Positions 22,600 to 32,300 of a stretch of 64,000 nucleotides of DNA are shown here, piece by piece (within the stretch, counting starts at the first letter, position 1; every line of letters begins with the position of its first letter). This DNA is from Gallionella sp. (lineage in GTDB: Bacteria > Pseudomonadota > Gammaproteobacteria > Burkholderiales > Gallionellaceae): positions 50,412 through 114,411 of the forward strand of contig JAUSMR010000112.1 in the NCBI GenBank assembly GCA_030645955.1, read 5' to 3'. The translations under genes and the position numbers were made by a program. The notes beneath the pieces were generated by a model, which was given only the letters and a program-made list of their open reading frames with translations, did no database searches and was not told where the DNA came from.

Positions 22600-23307
22600 T
22601 TGAGTCAGTTACTGCTCGACATCGCTCCCGGCTGGCAACCGGCCCTCGACAATTTTGTCGCGGGACGCAACCTCGAATTGCTTTCGGCACTGCGCCATGC
22701 GCTGGCGGGCAGCAGCAGCAGCGAGCGAAGTTTCTACCTGTGGGGCGAAGCCGGCAGCGGCAAGAGCCATCTGCTGCAAGCCTGCGTGCGCGCCGCATTG
22801 AATACGCAGCGCGGCGCAGTCTATGCGCAGGGCAGCGTGCCGCAGTTCGCCGAGGTGGTGGCGGTGGACGATGTCGAGCGCCTCGACGATGCCGCGCAAA
22901 TCGGGTTGTTCGATCTCTACAACCGGATGCGCGACAGCGGCGGCATGCTGCTGGCCAGCGGCACGCAATCGCCGCTGCATCTGATACTGCGCGACGACCT
23001 GCGCACCCGCCTGGGGTGGGGTCTGGTATATCAGGTGCATGGGTTGAGCGACGAAGAAAAAGCCCAGGCACTGGCGCAGCATGCGCACATGCGCGGCTTC
23101 GCGCTGCCGCCGGAAGTCACGCAATATTTATTGCGCCACGGGCGCCGCGACCTGCCCAGCCTGATGGCGACGCTGGACGCGCTGGACGAACATACGCTGC
23201 GCCTGCATCGCGCGCCGTCGGTGCCATTGCTCAAAGAGGTTTTGCAGCAACAAATTTCCGCGTCCGCCGCCTCGGTTTCTGCAAATCAGGATCGGCACTC
23301 AGAGTAG
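22600..23307 (+). CDS. hda: DnaA regulatory inactivator Hda
   Basis: A DnaA-like AAA+ protein that, bound to the sliding clamp, stimulates hydrolysis of DnaA-ATP after initiation. 235 residues from a TTG start. The N-terminus MSQLLLDI carries the beta-clamp-binding motif, which supports this start. Walker A is LWGEAGSGKSHLLQA; the Walker B/sensor region is VVAVDDVERLDDAAQIGLFDLYNRMR, followed by LLASGTQSPLHL. No C-terminal DnaA-box-binding helix-turn-helix is present, as expected. Its ribosome-binding site lies inside the palindrome that ends 6 bp upstream. Confidence 0.92.
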   Translation: MSQLLLDIAPGWQPALDNFVAGRNLELLSALRHALAGSSSSERSFYLWGEAGSGKSHLLQACVRAALNTQRGAVYAQGSVPQFAEVVAVDDVERLDDAAQIGLFDLYNRMRDSGGMLLASGTQSPLHLILRDDLRTRLGWGLVYQVHGLSDEEKAQALAQHAHMRGFALPPEVTQYLLRHGRRDLPSLMATLDALDEHTLRLHRAPSVPLLKEVLQQQISASAASVSANQDRHSE

Positions 23308-23400
23308 GAAAAAACTGGTAGCATAAAGCCTGACCATTGGAAGACGAAAAACCAGTGGAAGGCCACATCATTAAAATCTGTACTCATTCATGAGGATGCA

Positions 23401-23994
23401 ATGAATAACACCCAAACCAAAACCATAGCGATTTTTGCAACACTGGCCGTGCTGATGGCCGCTACCCGTTTTAATCATTTCGGTTCGGCAATTTCTTTGC
23501 CCGATGCCTCACTTGCAATATTCTTTCTGGGTGGTTTATACCTGGCACGGCTTGCACGCGCGTCTATAGCCGCCTTCATCGTGCTGATTCTTGAGGCGGG
23601 TTTGGTCGATTACTATGCGACTTCCATTCAAGGCGTCAGCGACTGGTGCATGACACCCGCCTATTGGTTCCTCATTCCGACCTATGGCAGCCTGTGGCTG
23701 GTTGGGCGCTGGTTTGCGCTACGGCACGCCTTGGAAGGCAGGGGGCTGGCTGGGTTAGCCTTGACTGCATGGGCAGCGTGCAGCTTCGCCTTCATGTTTT
23801 CCAACGCCGCCTTTTATTTGTTTTCCGAGTATTTTGCCGCTATGAGCGCTGTTGAATACGCATCACGCGTCACTCAGTACTATGGTTCGTATGTTACGGC
23901 AGCCTTGCTTTATATCGCCTGTGCTGTCGGCATACAGATGATATTCGGGATCATAGGCAAACAGAAGGCGCATCCGCAGACTGATGAAGCCTGA
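23401..23994 (+). CDS. Conserved integral membrane protein, 197 aa
   Basis: Five or so hydrophobic helices: residues about 8-20, 36-52, 56-72, 88-105 and 117-140, with a last one near 165-185. A motif-like stretch RFNHFGSAISLPDASLAIFFLGGLYL suggests an ECF/cobalamin-uptake-like small permease, similar to proteins sometimes labelled that way, but I cannot support a substrate. It sits alone between hda and the peroxiredoxin gene on the same strand. Function unknown. Confidence 0.7.
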   Translation: MNNTQTKTIAIFATLAVLMAATRFNHFGSAISLPDASLAIFFLGGLYLARLARASIAAFIVLILEAGLVDYYATSIQGVSDWCMTPAYWFLIPTYGSLWLVGRWFALRHALEGRGLAGLALTAWAACSFAFMFSNAAFYLFSEYFAAMSAVEYASRVTQYYGSYVTAALLYIACAVGIQMIFGIIGKQKAHPQTDEA

Positions 23995-24230
23995 GCGCCA
24001 TTTGTAAACCGGGATAATTCATTGGGGCTGAAACGCCGTTGCCGGAGCGGCTCCCAGCCGCAATGCGCACGCATAACCAGCGACTTTGTTATTATTTTCT
24101 GGCGGCCTGTGTTTGCATAAGTTTATATGCTCGAGTTTTCGAAAATTAAACCCGCAATCGACAGAAGATTGACGCGGCCATGGCAAAAGCCTAAATTGTG
24201 CAACCCAACACAACCATTTAGGAGATAAAC

Positions 24231-24836
24231 ATGGCTGTACTCGTCGGCAAGTCCGCTCCCGATTTCAACGCCGTTGCTGTGATGGGCAACAACGAAATGA
24301 ACGAGAGTTTCAATCTGAAAAAATATACCGCCGGCAAATATGCAGTGATATTTTTCTATCCGCTGGATTTTACTTTTGTCTGTCCTTCCGAGCTTATTGC
24401 TTTCGACCATAGGCTGGACGAATTCAAGAAGCGCAATGTCGAAGTGATTGGCGTTTCGATCGATTCGCATTTTACCCATCTGGCCTGGAAGAATACCCCC
24501 GTTGAAAAGGGCGGCATCGGGCAGGTGCGCTACCCGCTGGTGGCAGACATCAAACACGAAATCTGCAAGGCCTACGATGTGGAGTTTGACGCGGCCGGTG
24601 TGGCGTTCCGTGGTTCGTTCCTGATCGACCGCGCGGGTGTGGTGCGTCATCAGGTGGTGAATGATCTGCCGCTGGGACGCAACATCGACGAAATGCTGCG
24701 CATGGTGGATGCGCTGCAATTCACCGAAGAGCACGGCGAAGTCTGCCCGGCCGGCTGGAGCAAGGGCAAGGCGGGCATGAATGCCTCAACCGAAGGTGTG
24801 GCGAAGTATCTGGCTGCGCACGCCAAAGAACTGTAA
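24231..24836 (+). CDS. 2-Cys peroxiredoxin (AhpC/TSA family)
   Basis: A cytoplasmic thiol peroxidase reducing H2O2 and alkyl hydroperoxides. 201 residues, typical 2-Cys size. The peroxidatic Cys51 lies in FYPLDFTFVCPSE and the resolving Cys172 in GEVCPAGW. A good ribosome-binding site (TTAGGAGATAAAC) precedes the ATG. The C-terminus extends past the resolving Cys (GWSKGKAGMNAS...), as in eukaryote-like Prx1 and AhpC. No ahpF or oxyR is adjacent, so the electron donor is unknown. A terminator-like hairpin follows. Confidence 0.95.
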   Translation: MAVLVGKSAPDFNAVAVMGNNEMNESFNLKKYTAGKYAVIFFYPLDFTFVCPSELIAFDHRLDEFKKRNVEVIGVSIDSHFTHLAWKNTPVEKGGIGQVRYPLVADIKHEICKAYDVEFDAAGVAFRGSFLIDRAGVVRHQVVNDLPLGRNIDEMLRMVDALQFTEEHGEVCPAGWSKGKAGMNASTEGVAKYLAAHAKEL

Positions 24837-24852
24837 TCCGTTTTACTTGCGC

Positions 24853-24900
24853 TTGGCGAGCCTCCGTTCTTGTAGTCGCGGGGAGTTCGCCAATCTTTTT
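24853..24900 (+). terminator. Likely terminator after the peroxiredoxin gene
   Basis: The stem TTGGCGA/TCGCCAA, extended by partial GCCTCC/GGGGAG pairing, is followed by TCTTTTT. It lies 17 bp after the stop codon. Confidence 0.55.
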
Positions 24901-24923
24901 GGCGGTTTCCAGAAGGAGATTGT

Positions 24924-25268
24924 ATGCACCAACTGCTGATCGATCTGGTGGAAATGGCCGTGCCGTGGATCGAGATGCTCGGCATAGCTGTAGTGCTGTG
25001 GGGGGCGATTGAAGGGCTGATCGGGTTGCTGCTGCGCATCAAGTCGGCGCTGGTTCGAGAAGCGCAGCCGGTTCCTGTCAGTCATATACGCGTTGCGATT
25101 GGCGAGAAAACGGCTTTGGGGCTGGATTTCTTTTTGGCGGGCGACATCATTCAGACCATCATGGTACCCAGTTGGGAGTCGCTCGCAATCCTCGGCGGCA
25201 TTGTGGTGATTCGTACCATAATTGCGTTCTTTCTCAACAAAGACCTGAGAGAGTTGGCCGGGAAATAA
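24924..25268 (+). CDS. DUF1622 family membrane protein
   Basis: 114 residues with three hydrophobic segments: residues about 13-37, 66-82 and 88-103. The pattern LGLDFFLAGDIIQTIMVPSWESLAILGGIVVIRTIIAFFLNKDLREL is characteristic of DUF1622. An AAGGAG ribosome-binding site precedes the ATG. Function unknown. It is followed 92 bp later by a sodium:solute symporter on the same strand, possibly co-transcribed. Confidence 0.8.
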   Translation: MHQLLIDLVEMAVPWIEMLGIAVVLWGAIEGLIGLLLRIKSALVREAQPVPVSHIRVAIGEKTALGLDFFLAGDIIQTIMVPSWESLAILGGIVVIRTIIAFFLNKDLRELAGK

Positions 25269-25360
25269 CACCCCGTGTCTATACATCCGGCCTTGTGCTG
25301 TTTCTGTTTTTGCAGTGCTGCTAGAATCGCCGAAATTTTTCGAAGGAGCGGGTAGTCAAT

Positions 25361-26794
25361 ATGCTGATCTGGTTTGTTGTCATATACTTGTTGTTCTCTA
25401 TCGGCATCGGTCTGTATGCTTCGACACGCGTACATAATTCCAGAGATTTCGTTGTGGCAGGGCGTCACCTGCCGCTGCCCATCGTCACCGCGACAGTGTT
25501 TGCCACCTGGTTTGGCGCGGAAACGGTGCTGGGTATTTCCGCAACATTTGTGAAAGAGGGTTTGGGCGGTGTGGTGGCCGATCCGTTCGGCGCCAGCATG
25601 TGCCTGATTATCGCCGGCCTGTTTTTTGCGCCGCTGTTGTATCGCATGAATCTGCTCACCATCGGCGACTATTACCGGGCGCGTTATGGTCGCAATGTGG
25701 AATTGATCATGACGGTGTGCATCATGATTTCCTACCTCGGTTGGGTGGCGGCGCAAGTAACCGCGCTGGGGCTGGTGTTCAACCTGGTGAGCGGCGGTGT
25801 AGTGACGCAGCAAGCCGGCATGATTATCGGCGTGTCCATCGTGCTGGCCTACACTATGTTCGGCGGGATGTGGTCGGTGGCTTTGCTTGATTTCGTGCAA
25901 ATGACAGTGATCATGGCCGGGATGTTGCTTATTGCCGTGTTGGTCAGCGGCGATGCGGGCGGCGTGAGCAATGTGGTCAGCCATGCACAGGCTTCCGGCA
26001 AACTGCAACTGTTCCCCAGCGGCGGCCATGAGGTATGGATACCCTTTATCGGCGCGGCACTGACCATGATGCTGGGCTCTATTCCGCAACAGGACGTGTT
26101 CCAGCGCATGACCTCGGCGAAGGATGAAAAAACGGCGGTGCGCGGCTCGGTGTTGGGCGGCGTGCTGTATTTTGCCTTTGCCTTCGTGCCGATGTTTCTG
26201 GCTTATTCCGCGACGCTGATCGATCCAAAGGTATTCGGCGAGATGATCGAAGCCGATTCGCAGATGGTGCTGCCAAATCTGATTCTGCATCACACCCCGC
26301 TGGTCGCACAGGTGTTCTTTTTCGGCGCGCTGTTGTCGGCGATTATGAGCACAGCCTCGGCGACCTTGCTGGCACCCTCGGTGATGTTCACCGAAAACAT
26401 TCTCAAGCACTTCGCGCTGAAGCACATGAGTGACCAGCAGATGCTGCGCACGATGCGCATCATCATGCTGACCTTCGGCATCTTCGTATTGTGGTTCGCG
26501 TTGAATTCGGAGTTGAGCATTTTCAAGATGGTGGAGAATGCCTACAAGATCACGCTGGTTGGCGCATTTGTGCCGCTGGCGTTCGGCTTGTACTGGAAGC
26601 GCGCCAACAATCAGGGCGCGCTGCTGTCCATCGCGATGGGATTGATGTCATGGGGGGCGATGGAAATCCTCCAGCCGGACACCTACTGGCCGCCGCAACT
26701 GGTCGGGTTGCTGATGAGCGTGGCCGGGATGCTGATCGGTTCCTTGTCTCCGAACATAATGCGCAGCCATCACACCTCGCATTCCAAAACTTAG
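25361..26794 (+). CDS. Sodium:solute symporter family (SSS) transporter
   Basis: A 477-residue inner-membrane protein with about 13 hydrophobic helices. SSS-family features include the N-terminal STRVHNSRDFVVAGRHLPL followed by VFATWFGAETVLGISATFVKEGL, then YYRARYGRNVELIMT and the C-terminal LLSAIMSTASATLLAPSVMFTENI, which resembles the Na2-site helix. This implies Na+-coupled uptake of an organic solute; the substrate cannot be read from sequence. The start is supported by GAAGGAGCGGG just upstream. Confidence 0.88.
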   Translation: MLIWFVVIYLLFSIGIGLYASTRVHNSRDFVVAGRHLPLPIVTATVFATWFGAETVLGISATFVKEGLGGVVADPFGASMCLIIAGLFFAPLLYRMNLLTIGDYYRARYGRNVELIMTVCIMISYLGWVAAQVTALGLVFNLVSGGVVTQQAGMIIGVSIVLAYTMFGGMWSVALLDFVQMTVIMAGMLLIAVLVSGDAGGVSNVVSHAQASGKLQLFPSGGHEVWIPFIGAALTMMLGSIPQQDVFQRMTSAKDEKTAVRGSVLGGVLYFAFAFVPMFLAYSATLIDPKVFGEMIEADSQMVLPNLILHHTPLVAQVFFFGALLSAIMSTASATLLAPSVMFTENILKHFALKHMSDQQMLRTMRIIMLTFGIFVLWFALNSELSIFKMVENAYKITLVGAFVPLAFGLYWKRANNQGALLSIAMGLMSWGAMEILQPDTYWPPQLVGLLMSVAGMLIGSLSPNIMRSHHTSHSKT

Positions 26795-26831
26795 TATAGT
26801 GTCCAAATTAATTACGAAGCACAAAAATCAA

Positions 26832-26972
26832 TCTCGCGCAAAGATGCGAAGAGCGCCAAGAAATGCAAAATATTTCACCCCGTGAAGGATTCTTTGCATT
26901 GCTCCTTGATGAGTACGCAAAGCCAATCTGGCTTTTCGATTTTCTTTGCGCTCTTCGCGTCTTCGCGCGAGA
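26832..26972. repeat. Inverted repeat upstream of phoB
   Basis: The left arm TCTCGCGCAAAGATGCGAAGAGCGC pairs with a right arm ending GCGCTCTTCGCGTCTTCGCGCGAGA. A second, inner pair AATGCAAA/TTTGCATT folds the middle. It occupies most of the 277-bp gap between the symporter and phoB. Confidence 0.75.
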
Positions 26973-27012
26973 AATAGAATGTACCGTTAGCTATGGGTTG
27001 CTACACCAGCGC

Positions 27013-27030
27013 CTGTCATCTTACTGTCAC
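27013..27030 (+). promoter_or_regulatory. Pho box (PhoB operator) in front of phoB
   Basis: CTGTCAT, a 4-bp spacer CTTA, then CTGTCAC: two 7-bp direct repeats at 11-bp periodicity, matching the known PhoB box almost exactly. It lies about 40 bp before phoB and implies autoregulation under phosphate starvation. Confidence 0.85.
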
Positions 27031-27071
27031 AAATTGTTCATATCCTCGCAATCTCGAATGAAGGAGTGATG

Positions 27072-27776
27072 ATGAGCGCGAAGATTTTGATCGTGGAAGA
27101 TGAACCGGCGATCCAGGAGTTGCTGGTGTTTAATGTGATGCAGGCGGGATTTCAGGCATTGCGTGCCGAAGATGCGGATAGCGCATGGCGGCAAATACGG
27201 GACCATGTGCCGGATTTGATTTTGCTGGATTGGATGCTGCCGGGCACCAGCGGCGTGGCGCTGGCGAAGCAGCTGCGTGCCGATGCGCGCACCAGGGACG
27301 TTCCGATTATCATGCTGACCGCGCGTGGTGATGAGCGCGACAAAATATCGGGTTTGGAATCCGGCGCGGACGATTACATGACCAAGCCGTTTTCTCCGCG
27401 CGAGCTGATGGCGCGGATACGCGCCGTATTGCGCCGCCATGTTCCGCAGATGCCGGATGAAGTGGTGGTGGCGGGCGGCCTGGAGCTGTCGCCGTCGAAA
27501 CACCGCGCCAGCGCTAAAGGCTCGATCCTGGAACTGGGGCCGACAGAATTCAGGCTGCTGCATTTTTTTATGACCCATGCCGAACGCGTGCATAGCCGCA
27601 CACAACTGCTCGATCAAGTGTGGGGCACACAAGTGTTCGTCGAGGAGCGCACGGTAGATGTGCATATTCGCCGTCTGCGTGCCGCATTGGAGCCGGCCGG
27701 AATGGATAATCTGATCCAGACCGTGCGCGGTAGCGGTTATCGTTTTTCGGCTGATTGTAACCAGCGGCATGGCTGA
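27072..27776 (+). CDS. phoB: Phosphate regulon response regulator PhoB
   Basis: An OmpR/PhoB-family response regulator, 234 residues from ATG 27072 (AAGGAG ends 5 bp before it; ATG 27069 is the neighbour alternative). The receiver domain has the acidic pair in VEDEP, phospho-acceptor D53 in [11 protein letters not shown], conserved T in MLTARGDE and K in [10 protein letters not shown]. The C-terminal winged helix contains [31 protein letters not shown] and [16 protein letters not shown] Pho box sits just upstream, and the phoR kinase follows after 115 bp. Confidence 0.96.
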   Translation: MSAKILIVEDEPAIQELLVFNVMQAGFQALRAEDADSAWRQIRDHVPDLILLDWMLPGTSGVALAKQLRADARTRDVPIIMLTARGDERDKISGLESGADDYMTKPFSPRELMARIRAVLRRHVPQMPDEVVVAGGLELSPSKHRASAKGSILELGPTEFRLLHFFMTHAERVHSRTQLLDQVWGTQVFVEERTVDVHIRRLRAALEPAGMDNLIQTVRGSGYRFSADCNQRHG

Positions 27777-27891
27777 AGTTTTATTGCGGCCTATAGCCAG
27801 CTAGCGCTTTTGGATTGCATGCTGGAATGGCCGGCAGATTTCTAACACCCTGCCAGTAGTCTTATCAGTCGTTTTATCGAGGAGCGTTGTT

Positions 27892-29181
27892 TTGCAGGAT
27901 TTCTTGTTTCGGTTAAGTATCCCTATCGTACTCACCACGCTGTTTGCAATGTTGCTATGGGGCGTATTTTCCGCCACTTTCGCCCTGCTCTTCATGCTGC
28001 TCGCTTTGCTGATTGTGATGGCGCGACATGGAAGGCAACTTTACAAGCTGGGGCAATGGCTAAATGACGCCCGGCTAGAAACCATGCCGGAAGCATCCGG
28101 TATCTGGGATGAGGTGTTTTCCCGGCTATACAAAATGGTCAAGCAGCATAACCAGACAAAACAGGACCTGGCTGCCGAATTGCATCATATCGAACAAGCT
28201 ACCGCCGCGTTGCCGGAGGGCGTGGTGATCCTTAACGAAGCGAATCGCATCGAGTGGTTTAACACGCTTGCCCGGCAGCATTTCAATCTTGATATCGAAC
28301 ACGACATTATGCAGGACATCACCTATCTGGTGCGCCAGCCCGAGTTTATTGAATATCTGCATGACGGAGATTTCAGCGAGCCGTTGCTGATGGTTCCGGC
28401 GCGCCACGATGAAATGACGCTGTCTATAAAATTCATCCCGTATGGCGATGCGAAACGGCTGATGATCAGCCGGGATATCACGCAGTTTAAACGCATCGAA
28501 ACCATGCGCCGCGACTTTGTCGCAAATGTTTCGCACGAATTGCGCACGCCATTGACGGTGGTGAACGGTTTCGTTGAAAATTTGCTGGACATGCCCGATC
28601 TCAGCGATGAAAGCGCGCGTCGGGCTTTGCAGCTGATGGCAGAGCAGACGCGGCGCATGGACAATCTGGTGGCGGATTTGTTGACCTTGTCACGCCTGGA
28701 AAACGAGCAAAGTCCATTGCATGAGGAGCTGGTTGATATGGGTGAGCTGCTCAACGAGGTTTACCAGGACGGGGAATCGCTGAGCGGCGGGCGGCACACG
28801 TTGCGCATGGAAATTACAAGTACATCCGACTTGCTTGGAAACCACGATGAGCTGCGCAGCGCATTTGGCAATCTGCTTAGTAATGCCATCCGCTATACGC
28901 CGGATCAGGGAGATATCATCTTGCGCTGGTTCGAGCGCGATGGACAATTGGTTTACTCGGTGCAGGACAGCGGCATCGGTATTGCCCCACAGCACATTCC
29001 GCGCTTGACTGAGCGTTTCTACCGGGTGGATCGCAGCCGTTCGCGCGAAACGGGAGGGACTGGCCTGGGTCTTGCGATCGTCAAATACATCGCGATGCGT
29101 CATCAGGCCAAACTTGAGGTGCTGAGCGAAGAAGGGAAGGGCAGTATTTTTTCTTTGGTGTTTCCGGTCAGAAGGGGGTGA
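27892..29181 (+). CDS. phoR: Phosphate regulon sensor histidine kinase PhoR
   Basis: A 429-residue inner-membrane kinase from a TTG start, with GAGGAG upstream. Two N-terminal hydrophobic helices (residues about 8-45) have almost no periplasmic loop, the known PhoR layout. They are followed by a PAS-like domain (about 95-200), an H-box with H215 in FVANVSHELRTPLTVVNGF, the N-box LLSNAIRYTPDQG, and the G-boxes DSGIGIAPQHIPRL and GGTGLGLAIVKYI. It senses phosphate status through PstSCAB-PhoU in known systems; those genes are not in this window. Confidence 0.95.
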   Translation: MQDFLFRLSIPIVLTTLFAMLLWGVFSATFALLFMLLALLIVMARHGRQLYKLGQWLNDARLETMPEASGIWDEVFSRLYKMVKQHNQTKQDLAAELHHIEQATAALPEGVVILNEANRIEWFNTLARQHFNLDIEHDIMQDITYLVRQPEFIEYLHDGDFSEPLLMVPARHDEMTLSIKFIPYGDAKRLMISRDITQFKRIETMRRDFVANVSHELRTPLTVVNGFVENLLDMPDLSDESARRALQLMAEQTRRMDNLVADLLTLSRLENEQSPLHEELVDMGELLNEVYQDGESLSGGRHTLRMEITSTSDLLGNHDELRSAFGNLLSNAIRYTPDQGDIILRWFERDGQLVYSVQDSGIGIAPQHIPRLTERFYRVDRSRSRETGGTGLGLAIVKYIAMRHQAKLEVLSEEGKGSIFSLVFPVRRG

Positions 29182-29194
29182 GGATTCGGGATGC

Positions 29195-29317
29195 GTAGGG
29201 CGGGTTAACCAGCGGCTTGCCTGCGTTTTTTGCAGGCTTAGCCGAATGGCTATGCAAAGCCAACCCGCCGTTGTTGCCCGGCATCCGATGGGTTATGGCG
29301 GGTGTGACCCGCCCTAC
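29195..29317. repeat. GTAGGGCGGGT element with embedded stem-loop module, between convergent phoR and DUF3683 gene
   Basis: Bounded by GTAGGGCGGGTT at the left and ACCCGCCCTAC at the right. It contains the AACCAGCGGCTTG...TTAGCCGAATGGCTATG module (29205-29256), so one repeat family lies within another. Confidence 0.85.
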
Positions 29318-29343
29318 GTCCGTTGCATCCCGTATCCCGCATT

Positions 29344-32300
29344 CTAAAGCAACACCCGCTCTATCCCGCCGTTGTTGGCTTTGGCAACATAGTCCTGCAA
29401 CCAGTTTTCGCCGAGCAGATGCCTGGCCATCTCGATTACGATGTAGTCAGATGTGGTGCCGCTGTCATCGTTATAGCGCGACAAACCCTGATGGCAAGCC
29501 GGGCAGGAAGTGAGTATCTTGACTTTGCCGGCAAAGCCATCGGCACGCAGTGCGTCCGCACCCTTGCGCATTTCTTCTTCCTTGCGGAAACGTACCTGTG
29601 TTGCAATATGCGGCAGTGCCACGCCAAAGCTGCCAGCTTCGCCGCAGCAACGATCGTTAAGCGGCACGTCAACCCCCATCAATTCACTTGCCACCTTGAG
29701 AGGCTGATAGGTCTTCATCGGCGAGTGGCACGGGTCGTGGTACATAAAGCGTACCCCATCCACGCCCTGGAGTTTGATGCCTTTCTCAAATAAATATTCG
29801 TGGATATCGAGCAGGCGGCAGCCGGGGAAAATTTTGTCGAACTGGTATTTCAGCAATTGATCCATGCAGGTGCCGCACGACACGATCACCGTCTTGATGT
29901 CGAGATAATTCAGCGTGTTCGCCACGCGATGGAACAGCACGCGGTTGTCGGTGCTGATCTGGTTGGCCTTGTCGGCTTGTCCAGAGGCATTCTGCGGATA
30001 ACCGCAGCACAGATAGCCGGGCGGCAGCACGGTTATCGCGCCGATTTCGTACAGCATCGCCTGAGTTGCCAGCCCTATCTGGCCGAACAGCCGTTCCGAC
30101 CCGCAGCCGGGGAAATAAAACACCGCCTCGGAGTCTTCATTCAATTTATGCGGGTTGCGGATGATCGGCACAATGCTGCTGTCCTCGATGTCGAGCAGCG
30201 CGCGCGAAGTCTTACTGGGCAGGTCGCCCGGCATCGGCTTGTTGATGAAGTGAATCACCTGCGCGCGGACGAGCGGTAAAACAAGCGGCGCGCCGCCAAC
30301 GGTGGCAGGCGGGTGTCTGGTCTGCGCCCTGAATAGGCCAAGGCGCCTCGCGACCCGATAGCCGGTACGCTGCGCCTTGTAGCCCAGCTCGATCATCACC
30401 TTGCGTATCAGTTTGATGGTGGCCGGGTCAGTCGAGTTGAGGAACAGCATCGAAGCTGCGCTCACCGGATTGAATTTCTTCTTGCCCTGTTTGCGCAGGA
30501 AGTTGCGCATGAAAATCGACACGTCGCCGAAATCGATATTCACCGGGCAGGGGTTCTTGCACTTGTGGCATATCGTGCAATGGTCGGCGACGTCGCCGAA
30601 CTCTGCAAAGTGCCGGATGGAAACGCCGCGCCGCGTCTGCTCCTCGTACAGGAACGCCTCGATCAGCAGCGAGGTCGCGAGTATCTTGTTGCGCGGCGAA
30701 TACAGCAGGTTGGCGCGCGGCACGTGGGTATTGCACACCGGTTTGCATTTGCCGCAACGCAGACAGTCCTTGATCGAATCCGCGATTTCGCCCAGCTCGC
30801 TTTTTTCCAGGATCAGGCTTTCCAGCTCCATCAGGTTGAAGCTGGGCGTGTAGGCGCGTTCCAGATTGCTGCCCTTGAGCAGCTTGCCCCTGTTGAAGCG
30901 GCCTTCCGGGTCAATCCGCTGCTTGTAGGCAGCGAATGCGGCGATCTCATGGGGTTCGAGAAAATCGAACTTGGTGATGCCGATGCCGTGCTCGCCGGAA
31001 ATCACCCCGTCCAGGTCTTTCGCCAGCCGCATGATGCGATCCACCGCAGCATAGGCCTGCTGCAGCATATCGTAATCGTCCGAGTTCACCGGGATGTTGG
31101 TATGCACGTTGCCGTCGCCCGCGTGCATATGCAGCGCGATGAACACGCGGCTTTTCAATACGCTCTGGTGTATGGCGTTGCACTGGTCGAGAATGGGCTG
31201 GTAAGTGCTGCCGCTGAAAATCTGGCGCAGCGGTTCGCGCACCTCGCGCTTCCAGGAGGCTCGAATGGTGTGGTCTTGGAGAGCCTGGAATACGGAGCTG
31301 GTAGCGGGTAGCGGGTAGTCGGAGCCGGTAGCTGGTAGCTGGTAGCTTGTAGCTTGGCTACCAGCTACCAGCAACTCGCTACCGGCTGTATCCAGATTGT
31401 CCAGCAGCCACTGCCAGCGCGTGCGCACCTCGGCGAGCACCTGCTGCGCCGCGTGCGGGCGGTTGCCGAGCAGTTCGCTGTCGCCAAGTTGTGCGTCGTC
31501 CTGGTAATAGAGCGGCAATTCGCCGGCGAAAAATTCGTCCAGCGCGTCCAGCAGCTTGAGTTTGTTTTTCAGCGACAGCTCGATGTTGATGCGCTCTACG
31601 CCGTCGCAATAATCGCCCATGCGCGGCAGCGGGATCACCACGTCCTCGTTGACCTTGAACGCGTTGGTGTGTTTGGCGATCGCGGCAGTGCGCGCGCGGT
31701 CCAGCCAGAATTTCTTGCGCGCCTCGGCGGATACCGCGATGAAACCCTCGCCGCTGCGCAGGTTGGCGAGGCGCACGATCTCCGATGCCGCCTGTGCCGC
31801 CGCATCCGCGTCATCGCTCACCACATCGGCAATCAGCAACATCTTCGGGCGGGTACCGCGTTTTGCTTTGGTGGCATAGCCCACCGCCTTGAGGTAGCGT
31901 TCGTCGAGGTGCTCCAGCCCCGCCAATAGCGCGGACGGGTGCGCATCCAGATAATCCTTGATCTCGACGATGGCGGGGACCGCTTCGTGTACCTGCCCGA
32001 AAAATTCCAGGCATACGGTGCGGGTGTGGGCATGGGCGGGGTGCAGGATAAACCGCGCCGAAGTGATGATGCCGTCGCAGCCTTCCTTCTGGATGCCGGG
32101 CAGGCCGGACAGGAATTTATCGGTAACATCCTTGCCCAGCCCGGCCTTGCGGAACGCGCTGCCGGGAATGGCGAGGGTTTCCGGTGCGCCATGCGGGGTC
32201 TTGCCGTCCTGTTCGAAGCGGCTGATACGAAAAGTTGCGGTGGCGGCATCGTGGATTTTGCCGAGGTTGTGGCCGATGCGCTCGACTTCCATCCACAAGC

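Noticed and set aside
24062..24110. Possible further copy of the AACCAGCGACTT module before the peroxiredoxin gene
   Set aside because: Only the first ~12 bases match; the stem and the TTAGTCGAATGG half are absent, so it is at best a remnant.
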